A DNA stretch of 64,000 nucleotides, taken from assembly GCA_964035795.1 (NCBI GenBank), contig OZ038321.1, positions 7,476,079-7,540,078 of the forward strand. The letters are read 5' to 3'. Below, one piece after another: positions 26,133-39,200 of the stretch (position 1 is its first letter; every line of letters starts with the position of its first letter). The notes beneath the pieces were generated by a model. That model was not told the DNA's origin. It saw nothing but the letters and a program-made list of their open reading frames with translations, and searched no databases. Position numbers and translations under genes: made by a program. This DNA comes from Pterobdella sp. o SKG-2022 (lineage: Eukaryota; Annelida; Clitellata; Hirudinida; Piscicolidae).

Positions 26133-27425
26133 CACATGAGCATGCACGAGCATTGCATAGTTGCTCTTGAGAAGGGGCAAATTGATAAATGGCTGGCACA
26201 AAAATGACCCACTTAGTTTACTTTTTTTATAAAAATATGAAGTATTGAAAACTTAACTAATTAAAAAAAATAAACGATTCAAAACTTGCACATTATAAGA
26301 ATTATAAATTTGGATAAATAATAAATAGTTTTGATGTACTAAAGATTGGAAGGAATATTTTAATTTTTGAGAATAAAGAAGACTAATTTTTATTATGGTA
26401 AGGCTATGCTTACAGAAAATTTACTAAAATTCTCATGAATCGACGTCAAAAAGTATCGAATTAATGAAATAAAAAGATGAAGAAAAAATTTAAGAGAAAC
26501 ATCACCAAGGTGATGGTAGAAACAAGAACAAAACAAGAAACAAGAAAGCAAAAAAGAAAAAACAAGAAAAAAAAACACGAAGCAACAAAAAGAATTTGAG
26601 GTTTGAAAGAAAGAGAACTTAAAAAAATGAATAACTGCGATTAGTGAAGGAAGGGTGAATATAATAACGAACAAGATTAAAGTGGCATTAACTTTAGGCT
26701 TTTCAAAGCCATAGTTTCTAATAAAGATTAAGATAAGGGAAGAATTTTATAGAAGGAAGGAAAACGAGGAGATATTCAGACCTAGAGAGATAGATGAAAT
26801 TGAATTTGAGGTTGAGTTTAAGATGCATAAAGTCAGTCTAAGAAAGAATGAAAAAAAGCATAGCTCATTGAGAGTTGAAGAAAAAGCAGAAAAGTTTAAA
26901 AAAGGAAAGATGTAGATATCGCTAACAAAAAGCTGACTAAAGAATGAAAAATTCGATAAAACGAAAAAATTGAAAATAAATAAAATAGGTCTAAAAAACA
27001 GATTTCATAGAAACACCAAAAATACAGAGAGGAGAAAAAAAGACTGAATGGAAATAACGGTAGAAGGTCGGTTAGAGAAACAAAAGATGAGCCAGAAAAG
27101 AAAAAAACCAAAATGACCAAATTAAGAGCCAAAATGCTTAATTAGAAATAATAGATCTAAAGTATCGTAGACAGTGGGAAACGAGAAGAAGTAAAAGAGA
27201 GAACTTATCTGAGTCAGAGGCTAGAAGAGCATCATTAACAATTTTCAAGAAATATAAATCTTCTTTACGAGGTTCAAGTGTCGTGGTTGTAAAGTGCCAA
27301 GGTCTAAAGTGATGTTTATCACAAAGAATATTGATGTTGTTTTTATATGAGTGCTAGAAGCTTCACTTCCTTTAACCTTATAAACTTTTTCTTTATCTCT
27401 TTCAAACTCATCTCCCTCACTGGGC
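26133..27425. other. Purine-rich region upstream of a LINE
   Basis: About 26400-27200 is strongly A/G-rich on the plus strand with many stops. It may be decayed 5' region of the plus-strand LINE that follows. No protein or RNA gene recognised. Confidence 0.35.
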
Positions 27426-30400
27426 TTGTCAAAATCATTTGCATCAATTCTCACAATTCTTTTTACCACTCATAACATATCTTCTCCTTCTCCATCAAAC
27501 AAAATTTTTTTTGAAACTCATTCGTCAAACGGTACTACCCTTTCTAAACCACCCAAAAACTCTCAGAATCTTTTTACTTTTTTCATTAAGTCTACTGACT
27601 CAGTCTCATCCAATTCAAAATTTTTGCTCTCATTATCAAAACTTTCTCTAACACACCAAATCTGTCTATTAACAAAATCTTTACAACCAGCAGAACTATA
27701 ATAGTCAAAACAGACTTTCTTATCAACTTCGACCCATCTTTCATCTTTTTCAACGTTTCACAATTTATCACTATATCCAATCTTAAAGAATCAATAAAAG
27801 CAAAGTTCAACAATTCTAGCAATAAAATCAACGAATACAAAAATAAAAAAAATATACACAACCCATCAACTCGACTGGTAAGTACAAGTACCACGTCATC
27901 TCACCAAAATCTTCCTAGATGGCAATAAAATCAAACTCTCTATAGGCTCCTTTCCAGTCCGTCTCAATCTAAATCCGTCTCACTGCTCTAATTGTCAATT
28001 CTACGGGCATTCCAGCACCAAATGTCTCAGAGAAGACCTGCGTCTTCTGTGCAGAACCGAAAAACTCTGAATTTCCTTGCCGCTCTTCTCTAAGATGCGC
28101 TGCATGCACTCTGAGAAAAAACCAGGCCGATCATTCGGCTGACTCTAGAGACTGCCCTGAATTCATTAGGCAGAAGCTGCTGAAACAAAAAAACATAAAC
28201 AGATGACTATTATTTGTTACTTCTTCTTCTCAACAAGAAAAAATATTCTCTTCAAACTTGGTCTTCTCAACCCTCGCTTCATCATCAACAATTCATCTCA
28301 TATTCTTGATGCCATCTCATCTTCATCGCTCGACCTACTTGCTCTCACTGAAACTTGCGTCACTTCAAACCACCACAACCTTTTTCACTATAATATATGT
28401 TCTCCTAATTACAGCGTCCTTCATGCACATCGTCAATCTGGAAAACGCGGTGGTGGAATTGCTCTTATCTTAACAAACAAGATTTCCGCCACTTGCCTCA
28501 ACCAGATTCATACTCTTCTTTCGAAATATTATCTACCAGACTCTCAACTCGAACCTTCACTCTCAACTTATCCGTCATCTACCGACCACCTATTAGCTCT
28601 AATTTCATCAACCAACTTTCCACTCTTTTAAATAATATGTCATTCTTAACCACTCTCCACATAATCTTAGGTGATTTTAATTACCCAAAAATATCCAACC
28701 CATCAAGCCCACTCTCTCATCTACTTTCAGAACATAATATGCTTCAACACATCAACTTCCCCACACACTCCTTAGTCAACACCCTTGATCTTATAATTAG
28801 TCCATCCAACTCTAATCTCATCAAAAATATTAAATCAACGCCTTTCTTTTTAGACCACGCACTTATTTTTTGCAATCTCAATCTTATAAAACATCCCCCA
28901 GCACCAATAATTTCTGTCAGACGATGCTATAGCAGAGTCAACTACACACTTGTCGAAAAAGACCTTTTAACACTAAGCCAAAATCTTTCACACATAGATA
29001 TTCATGTCGACAATTTTACTCATCACCTTAATGAATCACTCACCTACCTGCTAGACCAACATGCTCCACTTCGCACCTTCAAATTTAGAGTGACCTGTGT
29101 GTACCGGTTACCTATTTCTTATGAAGCCCGCCTTGCAAAACGCCAGCTTCGGAAGATAGAGCGATCATCTTCTGACCGACTGCACATATCACTTGCAAGA
29201 GCTAAAGCGAGACGCCTAATTCAATCGTCTTGTACCAACCACTTGCGCACACAGCTGGATGGTTGCTCTCAAAATCCAAAAAGATCCTGGAATATTATCA
29301 ATTCCATTTTCCACAATTCTCCTCCCATACCACCCCTTTCTCAAACTGAAGAAAATAACCTAGCTTCATCTTTTTCTACATTTTTCAACAATAAAATTAT
29401 CAATATACACCAACCCTTTGAGTCAATCCAACAGGATATGCGAAGAGTCAAGAATTGTAGTCTGACTGAAAAAAAAGGGTCATGTGATGTTGTGCAAAAT
29501 GAATTAACAATGGATACTCAGTCAACTACTCATGAAAACAATAACAGCGATCATTACTTCGGTAATTACAACAATGACGTGCAATAGAGCAACAATAACC
29601 CTTACTTTAAATGTTTCGATTAGGTGTCCCACCATGATGTCTTCTTGATAATTAAAAGTCTCCCACTGAAAACCTCTCCACTTGACATCTTACCGACATC
29701 TCTTCTGAAAAGTTTCTCAACAATCCTTTCTCCAATAATTGCTAAACTGACAAACCTTTCTTTTTCTCAAGGCGTTTTTTCCTCCAATTTCAAAACTACC
29801 AAAGTAACCCCTATTTAAAAAAGCTCAACCTGGACAAGTCTAATCTTTCCAATTATAGACCGGTGTCCAATCTTACAACACTATCTAAAATTCTGGAAAA
29901 GATTGCCTTATCCCAACTCTTCACTCATTTATTCGCTTCATCATCCTTCAAAAAATTTCAATCTGCCTACAATAAACTTCAATCGTGCAAAACTGCTTTT
30001 CTACACGTAACAGACACACTCAGAAGGGCTCGAGATAACGGTCGAGGAAGCCTGCTGGTTTCACTAGATCTCTCTGCCGCTTTTGACACGGTTGACTATC
30101 ATATACTTATCTCTCGCTTGCAGCATGATTTCAAAGTTGTAGATTCAGCTTTTTTTTGGCAAGATATCAACCTCACAAATTTTCAATTTACCAAATTAGG
30201 TAAAACTTCTTCACCCATCCTGCTTCTTTCAGCTGGTGTTTCACAAGGGTCTGTCCTTGGCTCTCTACTTTTCGTCATCTACATTTCCCTTCTAGCCAAA
30301 ACTTTTCAAAAACATCACATCACTTTTCATCAATATGCAGATGACATCATTCTCACATCCAAATTTTCTTACGACAACTCTCAACCAGCCGTTGAAGAAA

Positions 30401-30485
30401 TATCGAAATGCATCTCTTCTGTACATACCTGGCTCTCACAGAACCTCCTCAAACTCAACATCGACAAAAGAAATGCAATTTTTGT
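27426..30485 (+). mobile_element. L2/CR1-like LINE with gag-like ORF1 and ORF2, degenerate
   Basis: ORF1 (from about 27426, with shifts) ends in a zinc-knuckle block at about 27975-28206: CSNCQFYGHSSTKC (CX2CX4HX4C), then CVFCAEPKNSEFPC and CAACTLRKNQADHSADSRDC. ORF2 starts at 28203 in an ATGA overlap with the ORF1 stop. The endonuclease follows (LALTETCV, YRPPISSNFI, LGDFNYPKIS, TLDLIISPSNSN), then RT at 29863-30480 with LLVSLDLSAAFDTVDYHIL, GVSQGSVLGSLLFVIYI and HQYADDIILTSKF. Frameshifts near 28495 and 29590-29860 and stops make it inactive. Homology fades at about 30485, before the usual C-terminus. Confidence 0.88.
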
Positions 30486-31799
30486 CATTACGGCTTCGGC
30501 GAATTGGGCGGACGAGATCAATTTGGTCCAACGGCCAAGAAGGCGGTTCTGGAACACCTGTGGGAAGCACATGGCTCTCATCCGTTCTTTGCACTCACCA
30601 GCCCAGTAATTCTACAACTTTTCTACTCTCACTTTCCTCTCAGTAACCAGGTCTCATCTGACCAGGCAGTGCCTGGTAACTCCGCCATTGCCGGTCCCAG
30701 CCCGGATGAGAAAGGAGAAGGGCCAGAACTGCTTGAGTTTTTAAAATTGGTATTTATTTAAATACTGGAAGCTGGAGAACAAAAGGATAGCATTAATAAA
30801 ACCATATTTTTTGGTTGTAGGTTCAATTAATTGTAAATTTTTTAAAATAAAAAAAACGTTTTTATTTGAAATCAAATGTTAATATACCTACACATAGCAC
30901 AAAGATGGTTTCAATTGTAATCAATTTTAAGTGTCAAAACTCTTAATTTAAGATATAACAAAAAAGCGTATAAATATATAATTGAAACAAAGTTGGTGGG
31001 TAGGGTGTGGGTTGGTGGTAATATTATTTTATAATTATGATTTTTATTTAATTCAATATTATTATCAAAACATCTATGATTATTGTTTCTATTATGTAAA
31101 AAAACTATCTGGTCTAAAAAATTCAGAAATATCACTGCTCATTTATATAACAAAAACCTTAAAACGAAGCTGTTGGTCCTAAAATTTTTAAACAATTATT
31201 TTTTTTGATATATTACTTTAAAAATTTTTTTTCATCTAATTTTGATCTGTTTGATCTTTTCTTAGTTCAAGTTATTTAAAATTTTCTCCCAAAATGACTT
31301 GTTATAATTATTCTCCACAAGTCATTGTACCAGCACAGTCATAATTTTTCCAGATTTCAAATTACTATCCTATATTTTTAATAAACGTGGAAAGTTGAAT
31401 TTTTACTTTTTTTTCAATTGAAATCATACAATACTTTTGAATTCAAAAAACATAGACTCTAAAAGCTATTAAAATGTTAAACTAGGATAGTGTCTATCAC
31501 AATAATCAATAGAACACAATTGTCCCATTAAGAAACATTGAAAACATACAAAGCAGTGGATCCAGACAGAAACCTGGTATAAATATTTAGTTGCGATGAA
31601 AGACGATTTGAGATTAAGAAGATTCACTCAACAATAAAGAGGGCATATCATCAAGCTGCCCACCAAAATATTCCAAAAAAAACTGCAAAAATTATCAATG
31701 TTAATGTAACTAGTTTGAAAAATCTATGTCATGATTCAGCATGAATTAATCATAGTTGCCTGAAAGAAATAAATAAAGAAAAACTAAACGGGCCTTAGG
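30486..31799. other. Region between LINE end and RLE-like relic
   Basis: 30486-30760 is GC-richer and partly open (NQVSSDQAVPGNSAIAGPSP in one frame) but unrecognised; it may be another retroelement's 5' part fused to the LINE. 30760-31600 is AT-rich and featureless. Confidence 0.4.
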
Positions 31800-32219
31800 C
31801 AAAACAGATCAAACTGCAATCAAGCTTTGAGTCGTCCTGATGGCATAACGACCTTCCCTTGGAAGTATGGAAAATGCTTGGTCTGGGACGCAACAGTCGT
31901 CGATGCTTTTTCCAAGTCCCACATTATCGCCAGCTCCATCGAGTCAGGATCCAGCGCAAAATCTGCGGAAATATTAAAAAGCCGCAAATATCAGGGCTTG
32001 GTGGGCAACTTCCATTTTCAACTCGTTGCATTCGAGACAACGGGCTGCAGCGGACCTTCAACCAGTAGCTTTGTTGAGGAGTTAGGTAGAAAAGTTATCG
32101 AGGCGTCAGAGGACCCTTTGGAGGCAGTATGGTTGCGTCAGAAGATTTCCCTTGCAATTGTTCGCGGCAATGCTACCAGCATTCTTTCCTGTTTCCGTCC
32201 TTTTTCCTCTTTTTCTTAA
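31800..32219 (+). mobile_element. Restriction-like endonuclease-type retroelement domain, relic
   Basis: The frame from about 31815 reads RPDGITTFPWKYGKCLVWDA, then TVVDAFSKSH, KSRKYQGL, QLVAFETTGC and LRQKISLAIVRGNATSIL. I read RPD, the D of WDAT and the K of KSRKY as the PD-(D/E)XK-type pattern seen in the C-terminal endonuclease of R2-like non-LTR elements; such conserved domains are widespread in invertebrate repeats. It is followed by an 18-nt T run at about 32227. No RT is attached. The repeat origin is likely; the exact family is not established. Confidence 0.5.
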
Positions 32220-33293
32220 GTGCAGTTTTTTTTTTTTTTTTTTTAATTTTCTCAATTTTCATCTTCACCAATGTATCATTTGTATATTGTTTATATGCTT
32301 GTTTGCTTGTTCAAACATTGCATTAAAATAGAAGTACCATACTTTTAAATTAAATCCTTACATCCAGAAAGCCCTATTAGAACCAAACAAGTTTTTCAAA
32401 TTTATATTATATTATTTTAACTTTGAGTAATTCCTTTGGGCCTTTCGATTGTGCATCAACTATGTGAAATTGTTTTGAAAATGTCATTTTTCATTATATC
32501 CCTTTTTCTGAAAACTTTTTTACTCCGATGAGCTCAAGCTGTGTTGCAAACCTTTTGTTTAAATGTTCTTGAGGTAGCCGCTAAATTCTTTCTTTTGCGT
32601 TTCTAAATACCTTTCTTTATAGGCTTCACCAAATACTGGTACAATTGACTGGTTTTTAAATAAAATATTATATTGAATAATTCTTAGTTCATATAAAAAT
32701 ATCAAAATGGGTTATTGATCAAAACTAGGTACCATTTTGTAAGAGTAATTTACTTTTGAGTGGTATTCCCGATCTGAGATTACTTGCAAAATTTACATTT
32801 ACTAATTATCTATCAATATTCTGACACCTCCGAGACTTATATTTTCTCAAAAAAAAATATAGTTGAAATTTTAAAACAAGTTTTGTCCTTAAAACAGCAA
32901 AAGTTTCATGGATATCATGTCTAAATTGGCGTTTTTTTTGCTCTACGAGATGTTTCTTCTATTGTATCAGTACGATATATTTTTCAATTAAGTCATTTAA
33001 ACGTTTTAGAGAACAAAAGAATTTTAGGTCTAGTGAAAAAAATTAGTTTTATTCAGAGTAAGCTTATTACCTTAATTCATTTATTATGAGTTCACTGAAC
33101 CTCACTTATTTCTGTTATAATTATATTAGATGGTTGTTTTATATGTCTAAAACTAGTTTACACTAAAAAAAGCTTTATAGCAAAACTATTGTTGCTAGAT
33201 ATTTAAGCACTAAAGAGTTTATAATATATTCAATTAAGATGCCTAGCGCTTTTGTTATTGAGCGGCATTTTTGAAAAGTTATTTTAGATTAGA
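32220..33293. other. Intergenic region upstream of SMC4
   Basis: AT-rich, no gene recognised. It ends with an acceptor-like TTATTTTAG six nucleotides before the SMC4 ATG. Confidence 0.45.
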
Positions 33294-36200
33294 ATGGAAG
33301 ATCAGAACACAAATCCTGACATTTTATCAGTGGATGAATTTGAAATTCCAAGTATATCTAAAATATTTTAAGAAAAATTTATATCAAAGTATTTTCATAA
33401 CTTTTTATTGTGTTTTTTGAGCCTATAAGCCTTAATTCAAAACAAACACCTGATTTAAAAATATAAACATCTCGTAGATTCCTGAATAACAAAGTTTTAA
33501 AAACCTATAATTGAATTCTTAGGCATACACATTTATTTTTAGTTCATACTCATCTAATTTTCTTTCAAGCCTATAGGAACCTTGAAATTCCGGACTTAGA
33601 AGAAATAGTTAATGTTGAAAATGGGCCCCGTCTGATTATTTCAAAAATAGTTATTGAAAATTTTAAATCTTACTACGGCGTTAAAACATTGGGACCATTT
33701 CACAAGGTGAACATTCTTGATATTATATAATATAAAATTCCACATGTTAATCAAATTCTAATAAAACAGGAAAACAGCGTTTATAATTGATTAAAACTAA
33801 GCTTTTCTATGTGCTGAGCATATTCAAAGTTGAAAAAAATTGTTGACCAATTTTTTTATTTACTTTTTTAAATGTTTTTAAACAGAACTTCAATGCAGTG
33901 ATTGGCCCAAATGGCAGTGGCAAATCAAACATAATAGATTCAATTCTATTTGTTTTTGGCTTCAGAGCGACCAAGATTCGCTCTAAGAAGGTCGGGGTTC
34001 TGATCCACAACAGTGACGACCACAGTGATGTGCAGTCCTGCTGTGTCACTGTGTACTTCTATAAAATCTGCAATGAAGGGGTGGGATTTCATTAGTTTTT
34101 GAGTTTTAATCTCATTCAATCACTATATTGTTTTATTTAATTTATGAATTGATTATAGTTATAACATAATTAGTGTACTTAATTTACAAAATAGTTGTTT
34201 ATTTTTTATTATTAAATTTTTTCAGTAATAACCTGTTATCTAAACATAGATGTTCATTATTAATAATTTCACGAGCAAACTGAGTTTAAGAATTCTATTA
34301 TCACATAAAGACCTGAACTTATACTTGTGAATACAATTTTTTTATATATTTATTTGTGTTCCTTCCAAAATTTCTTGCTTTCATTCGTTGTTATTAATCC
34401 AATTAGATTATACTGCTGTACATGTTCCAGTAACTGGGGTTGACAGCAGTCGGTCTAGGTTATTGATGCTATAATTGAGTAATTTATAAAAAAGGCTATT
34501 TTGTTTGGGAAAAATTTTTATAAACTGCCAGTCCGAGCTAACATCTAATGCAAAATTATCAAATTCAAGATCCACCTTTCTCACACTTGGGCAGTTTGCC
34601 TTGCCGTTGTCAAAAAAGAAAGATCATCTGTCAAGTCAAACGACAATGATACCAGAATATCAGTTTGTCGATACCTGCTACCAGAATCTACTGTTATCCA
34701 GGTTATAACAGAAAAGCAGTCTCAATTTAAAGACGCTATTTTCTGTGCAGTTTAACGTCCTGTCCAGAATCACTTTGGTGCAGTTTAACTTCAGGCCCAG
34801 AACCAAAAATCTTTGAAGAGCATCTTTGATTTGTTTCGGCTATTGCTTTTAAACTGCATCAAGCTTAATGCTTGTACTTACAGACTGTCTTGTTGTTATT
34901 ACCTGGACAAAAGTAACAGATATCTAAAAACTGTAATTGCTTTGTAGATCATTCTTCTATTTCAATTTGATTTACTTTTGTCGTATTTTTGATTGATTGT
35001 GATTAGAATTGAAATCTCTAAGCCCAATGTTTTCATTTTTCATGTCTTAGCTAACCTTTGGAAACAAATTTTCTTTCATATTTCTTGGGGAATAGATTGT
35101 CAAACTTTAGTTTGAAGTTTTGATTTGCTTAGGAGACTTCAGTGGACACATTGGCGAAGAGGTTGATGGGTTTGAAGGTGTTCATGGGGGTTTTGGAATA
35201 GGCAAGAGGAATGTGGAGGGTAGATTGCTGTTAAAATTTTGTGTTGAAAAGGGTGTGTGTGGGTAATATTTGGTTTAAGAAGAAGGATAATAGGAAGCTT
35301 GCTTTTAATGAAAGGTGTAGTGGACAGAAATAAATTTTGTGTTGATGAAGGGTAGTCAGAGAAACTTTTTGAAGGATGTGAGAGCAATTGGGGGTGAGCT
35401 CCAACACAAACTATCGAAGGTGGTTTTAGATAAATATCCATATTAGATTATACTGCTGTAGGCGTCCCAGTAGCTGGGGTATACAGCAGTCGGCTAATGA
35501 AAGCCATTTTTAGTTGGGACAAAGTTTTCATAGAACTGCCAGCCCAAGCTAACGTCCAACTTGAAACTATCGGATTTCAAGAACCGCCGTTCCCACACTT
35601 GGACAGTTTGCCTTGCCGTTGTCAATAAAGAATGATCCTCCGCCAAGCCAAATGACAACGATACCAGGATATCAGTTTGTCGATACCTGTTACCGAAGTC
35701 TACTGTTATCCAGGTTATAACAGAAAAGCAGTCAAATTGGAGACGCTGTTTTCGGTGCAGTTTAACGTCATGTCCAGGACTATGATGGAAGCTGGATTAG
35801 GAAAATCCAACAAAGCCATGCCAAAAAAGTATGGAAGCTTTTGAACGATGAAATAAAAGCAACATTTTTTTAAAAGATGAAAGTTTTGTATAGAAAAAGT
35901 GATGAACGAATTGCATGGCTGAAATATAAAACTTCTACTCTAGAAGCTGCTGAAAAAGTTTATGGAGTGAGTGGAGGTAGGCCTCAGCACGGTGAAACTT
36001 GGTGGTGGAATCAGGATGTGCAGAAAACCATCACAGAGAAAAGGAAAAGCTTCTGGAGGTGAAAACAATTTCCATCCGGAAAAAATAAATCCCGTTATGT
36101 CTTTGATAAAAAGAAAGCCAAGGGAGCTGTTGCTGAGGCAATGAAAAAAGAGGCGGCAAAAGAGATGGAGGAGAAACGGAATGACAGAAATGTCGTATTC

Positions 36201-39200
36201 CGTAGAATAAGAATGAGGAAGAAGGAAACAAGTGACTTAGCAAGAAACAACTGCATTAAAGACAAAAACGGGAAAATTGTCTTTTTTTTTACCCCGAGCA
36301 CCCTAGTCTTGTTGGGTGCTCCTCATGTCCCCATCAAGACTGTCCAGTGGTCGAGAAGCTCAGCCGCTCTCGCGGGGTCAGTCCACAGACTCTCGGGGCC
36401 CAGTGTGGTACTTATTTTGGGGCAGGTGAAGAGGTGAGGAGTGTCGTGAATGTGTGTTTGGCAGCGTGGGCATGAAGGTGAGGGTGAGATTTTGTTGAGG
36501 TATGAGAGGATGAAAGGTGGTTTATTTGATCTGAGTTGGGCGAGTGTGGTGGTTTAGGGTGGTTTCTGATTCATGAATGGGTGGGGGCTGCTTGCTGAGG
36601 ATTTTGTTGTGAGTGGATGATATGTAGTCATGAACTATTTTTGTGTGTATTGTTTTCATGTTGTTTTTTATTTGTCTGTTAGAGGTGGTCTGGGTGGAGG
36701 AGGGTATGTTTAGGGTGTAGTTGATGTTGTTGAATGTAGATTGTTCTTTGTATCTGGGGTGGGCTCCTTGTGTGGTGAGTGAGTGAAGGGGATGAGTGGG
36801 GTGGGAGGCTTTTTGTGTGAGTTGTGATGCGTGGAGTTTGAGATGGTTTTGGAGTGGGAGGATTTTGGTCTTTGAGTGGAGGTGTTGGGTGTTGGTGTCT
36901 AGGGTGCAGCCAGTGATTGTTCTTAAAGCTGCGTTTTGGATTTTTTGGAGTTTGTTGAGGGAGGTGGATGAGATGATGGGTTACCAGATGGTGTTGGCGT
37001 ATTCGATGATGGAAAGGAGTAATGTTTTGTATGTGGTGATGAGTGTTTCTTTGCTTTTTCCCCAGTGTGTTGATGTGAGGAGTTTTAGGAGATTAAGTGT
37101 TTTTTTTTTGCTTTGGTGATGGTGTTGTCTGTATGGGTGGAGTATTTTAGTTTTGAGTCAAAAGTTAAGCCAAGGATTTTAGGGTTGGAGGAGGTGGGAA
37201 TGTTGCTGATGTGGATGTTCAGGAATTTGTTATATTCTGATGGGTCTGGGGTCGTGAGAGTTGATGTGGTTTTGGTAGGGTTTATTTGTAGGTTGTTATT
37301 GTGAGCCCATGTGTGTATTTCATTAAGGTATGGGAGGAGTTTCTGGGTTGCTGTGTTGATGTTGGGGTGGGATGATGTTATGCTAATGTCGTCTGCGTAG
37401 GTGATGAGGTTGAGTGAGCTGATTTTGGGGAGTGGTATGTCTGAGAGGTATATGTTGAAGAGAGTGGGTGATAAGACGCCCCCTTGGGGGACACCTGCTT
37501 TGATATTTGTGTGTTTTGATGTGTGATTGTTATATAAAGTGTATTGTCGGCGGCCTTTTAGGTAGTTGGCCAGGAATTTGATTATTGTTGTAGGAATGTG
37601 TGTGTTGTGTATTTTGTGGATGAATTGGTGGATGTTGACTGTGTCGAGGGCGGTGAGGATTGTTCTATAGGATGGGGATGATTTTGGAGGTTTTCCATAT
37701 TTGGGGTATGGTGTTTGTGTTGATTGTGCTGTTGTAGAGGTTGGTTAGGTGTTTGATGGCTATTGGTCCTAGGTGTTTGAGATGTTTGATGTTGATATTG
37801 TCTGATCCTGAGGAGTTGTTATTTTTAGATTGTCTTATAGCGAGGATGGTATCTGATTCGGTGATTGCTATTGGGGTAGATGTGAGTGATTTGGTGAGTT
37901 TGTTTGTTATTCTGTGAGTGGGGTTGGAGGAGTGTTTTGTGGTTGATTTAAAATATTTATTTAGTGTGTTGGCTTTTTGTGTGTCTGTGTGGGCTGTTTT
38001 GTTGTTGTGGGTGATGGTTGTATTGGTGGGAACAGTAGGTTTTTTGGGGTTGAGGGTCTTTACTGTGGACCATAGGATGTGAGATTTTTTCTTGTGGTCC
38101 CAGTCGGCTTTCAGGTGCTCTTCCCATTTTTGTTTTTTGTGTTGTTGAATGAGGTGGGTGATGTGTTGGTTGAGTGTGGGTAGTGAGAGATCTTTGTTAT
38201 TGAGGGTTCTGGTGTGGTTTCGTTTCGATATGAGTGTAGTGATGCTTTCGGGGAGTGGGTTGTGGGTGGGTTTTATTATTCCTTTAGGGATGTTTATTCG
38301 GTCTGATGTGAGTATGGCGTTTGTGATGAGGTGGTTAGCTGTGTGGGGGTCTTCGTGGAGAGGAGTGTTTTTGAGGGTGTGTTCTATGTGTTTGGTGAAT
38401 TGGGGCCAGTTGGCTTTCTTGTAGTTAGTGAGAGTTCTGAGGGGTTTAGTTGTGTGTATTTTGTATTTTTTTTTGAATGTGATAAGGATGGGAAGTTGGT
38501 CAGAGTTCAAGGCTTTAAGTGTTTGCCAAGTGAGGTTGGCTGATATTGTGGTGTCTGCTGTGGTGATGTCGGGGGAGGTGAATTGCTGATTTGGGTTGAA
38601 TGGTAGTCGGGTGGGAGTGTTTTGGTTGAGAATGAGGTGGTTTGAATTGAGGATGAGTCAGGTTATGAGTTGGCCTCTGTGGTCTGTGAAAGGAGAGTGC
38701 CATGTTTGTGAGTGGGCGTTAAAGTCACCCAAGTCAAAGTGATTATGGAATTGGGAAGGCTTGTGAGGTGGATGAAGAGGTTGGTGATTGAGTTGTCTAT
38801 TTTGTTGGTGTTGCATGGGATGTAGACGTTTGAAATGTGTAGATTGGTGGGTTTGAGATGTATTTTTTTTGTGATGAGTTCGATGTTGTTTGTGATCAGG
38901 TTTGTGGAAGTGGGATTTGTGAGTAAGTTATGTTGTTGTTGATGTAGGTTAGCAGACCTCCACCTTTTTGGGATGAAGGTCTGTCTAGTCTAATGGCTGA
39001 GAAGTTAGGGATGTGTGGAGTTTTGTGTTTTTTGTTGAAGTTGGATTCTTGTAGTGTGATAATGTGTATTTTTTGTTTGTGTATTAGGTGGGTGAGTTCA
39101 GTTGTTTTCTTGGTGATTGAGTTGATGTTGAGCTGTATTATGTTGATGTTGTTTGGTGTTGTTAAAGGGGGAGTTGGTTGGTTTGGTTTGTTGATGTGTG

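Noticed and set aside
25903..26199. Lys/Gln/Thr/Asn repeat protein on the minus strand
   Set aside because: It is the antisense of a TTTG simple repeat joined to LINE endonuclease remnants.
26393..27132. Hydrophobic minus-strand frames that look like membrane proteins
   Set aside because: They are antisense to purine-rich DNA, which always gives Phe/Leu/Ser-rich translations; no splice sites or family match.
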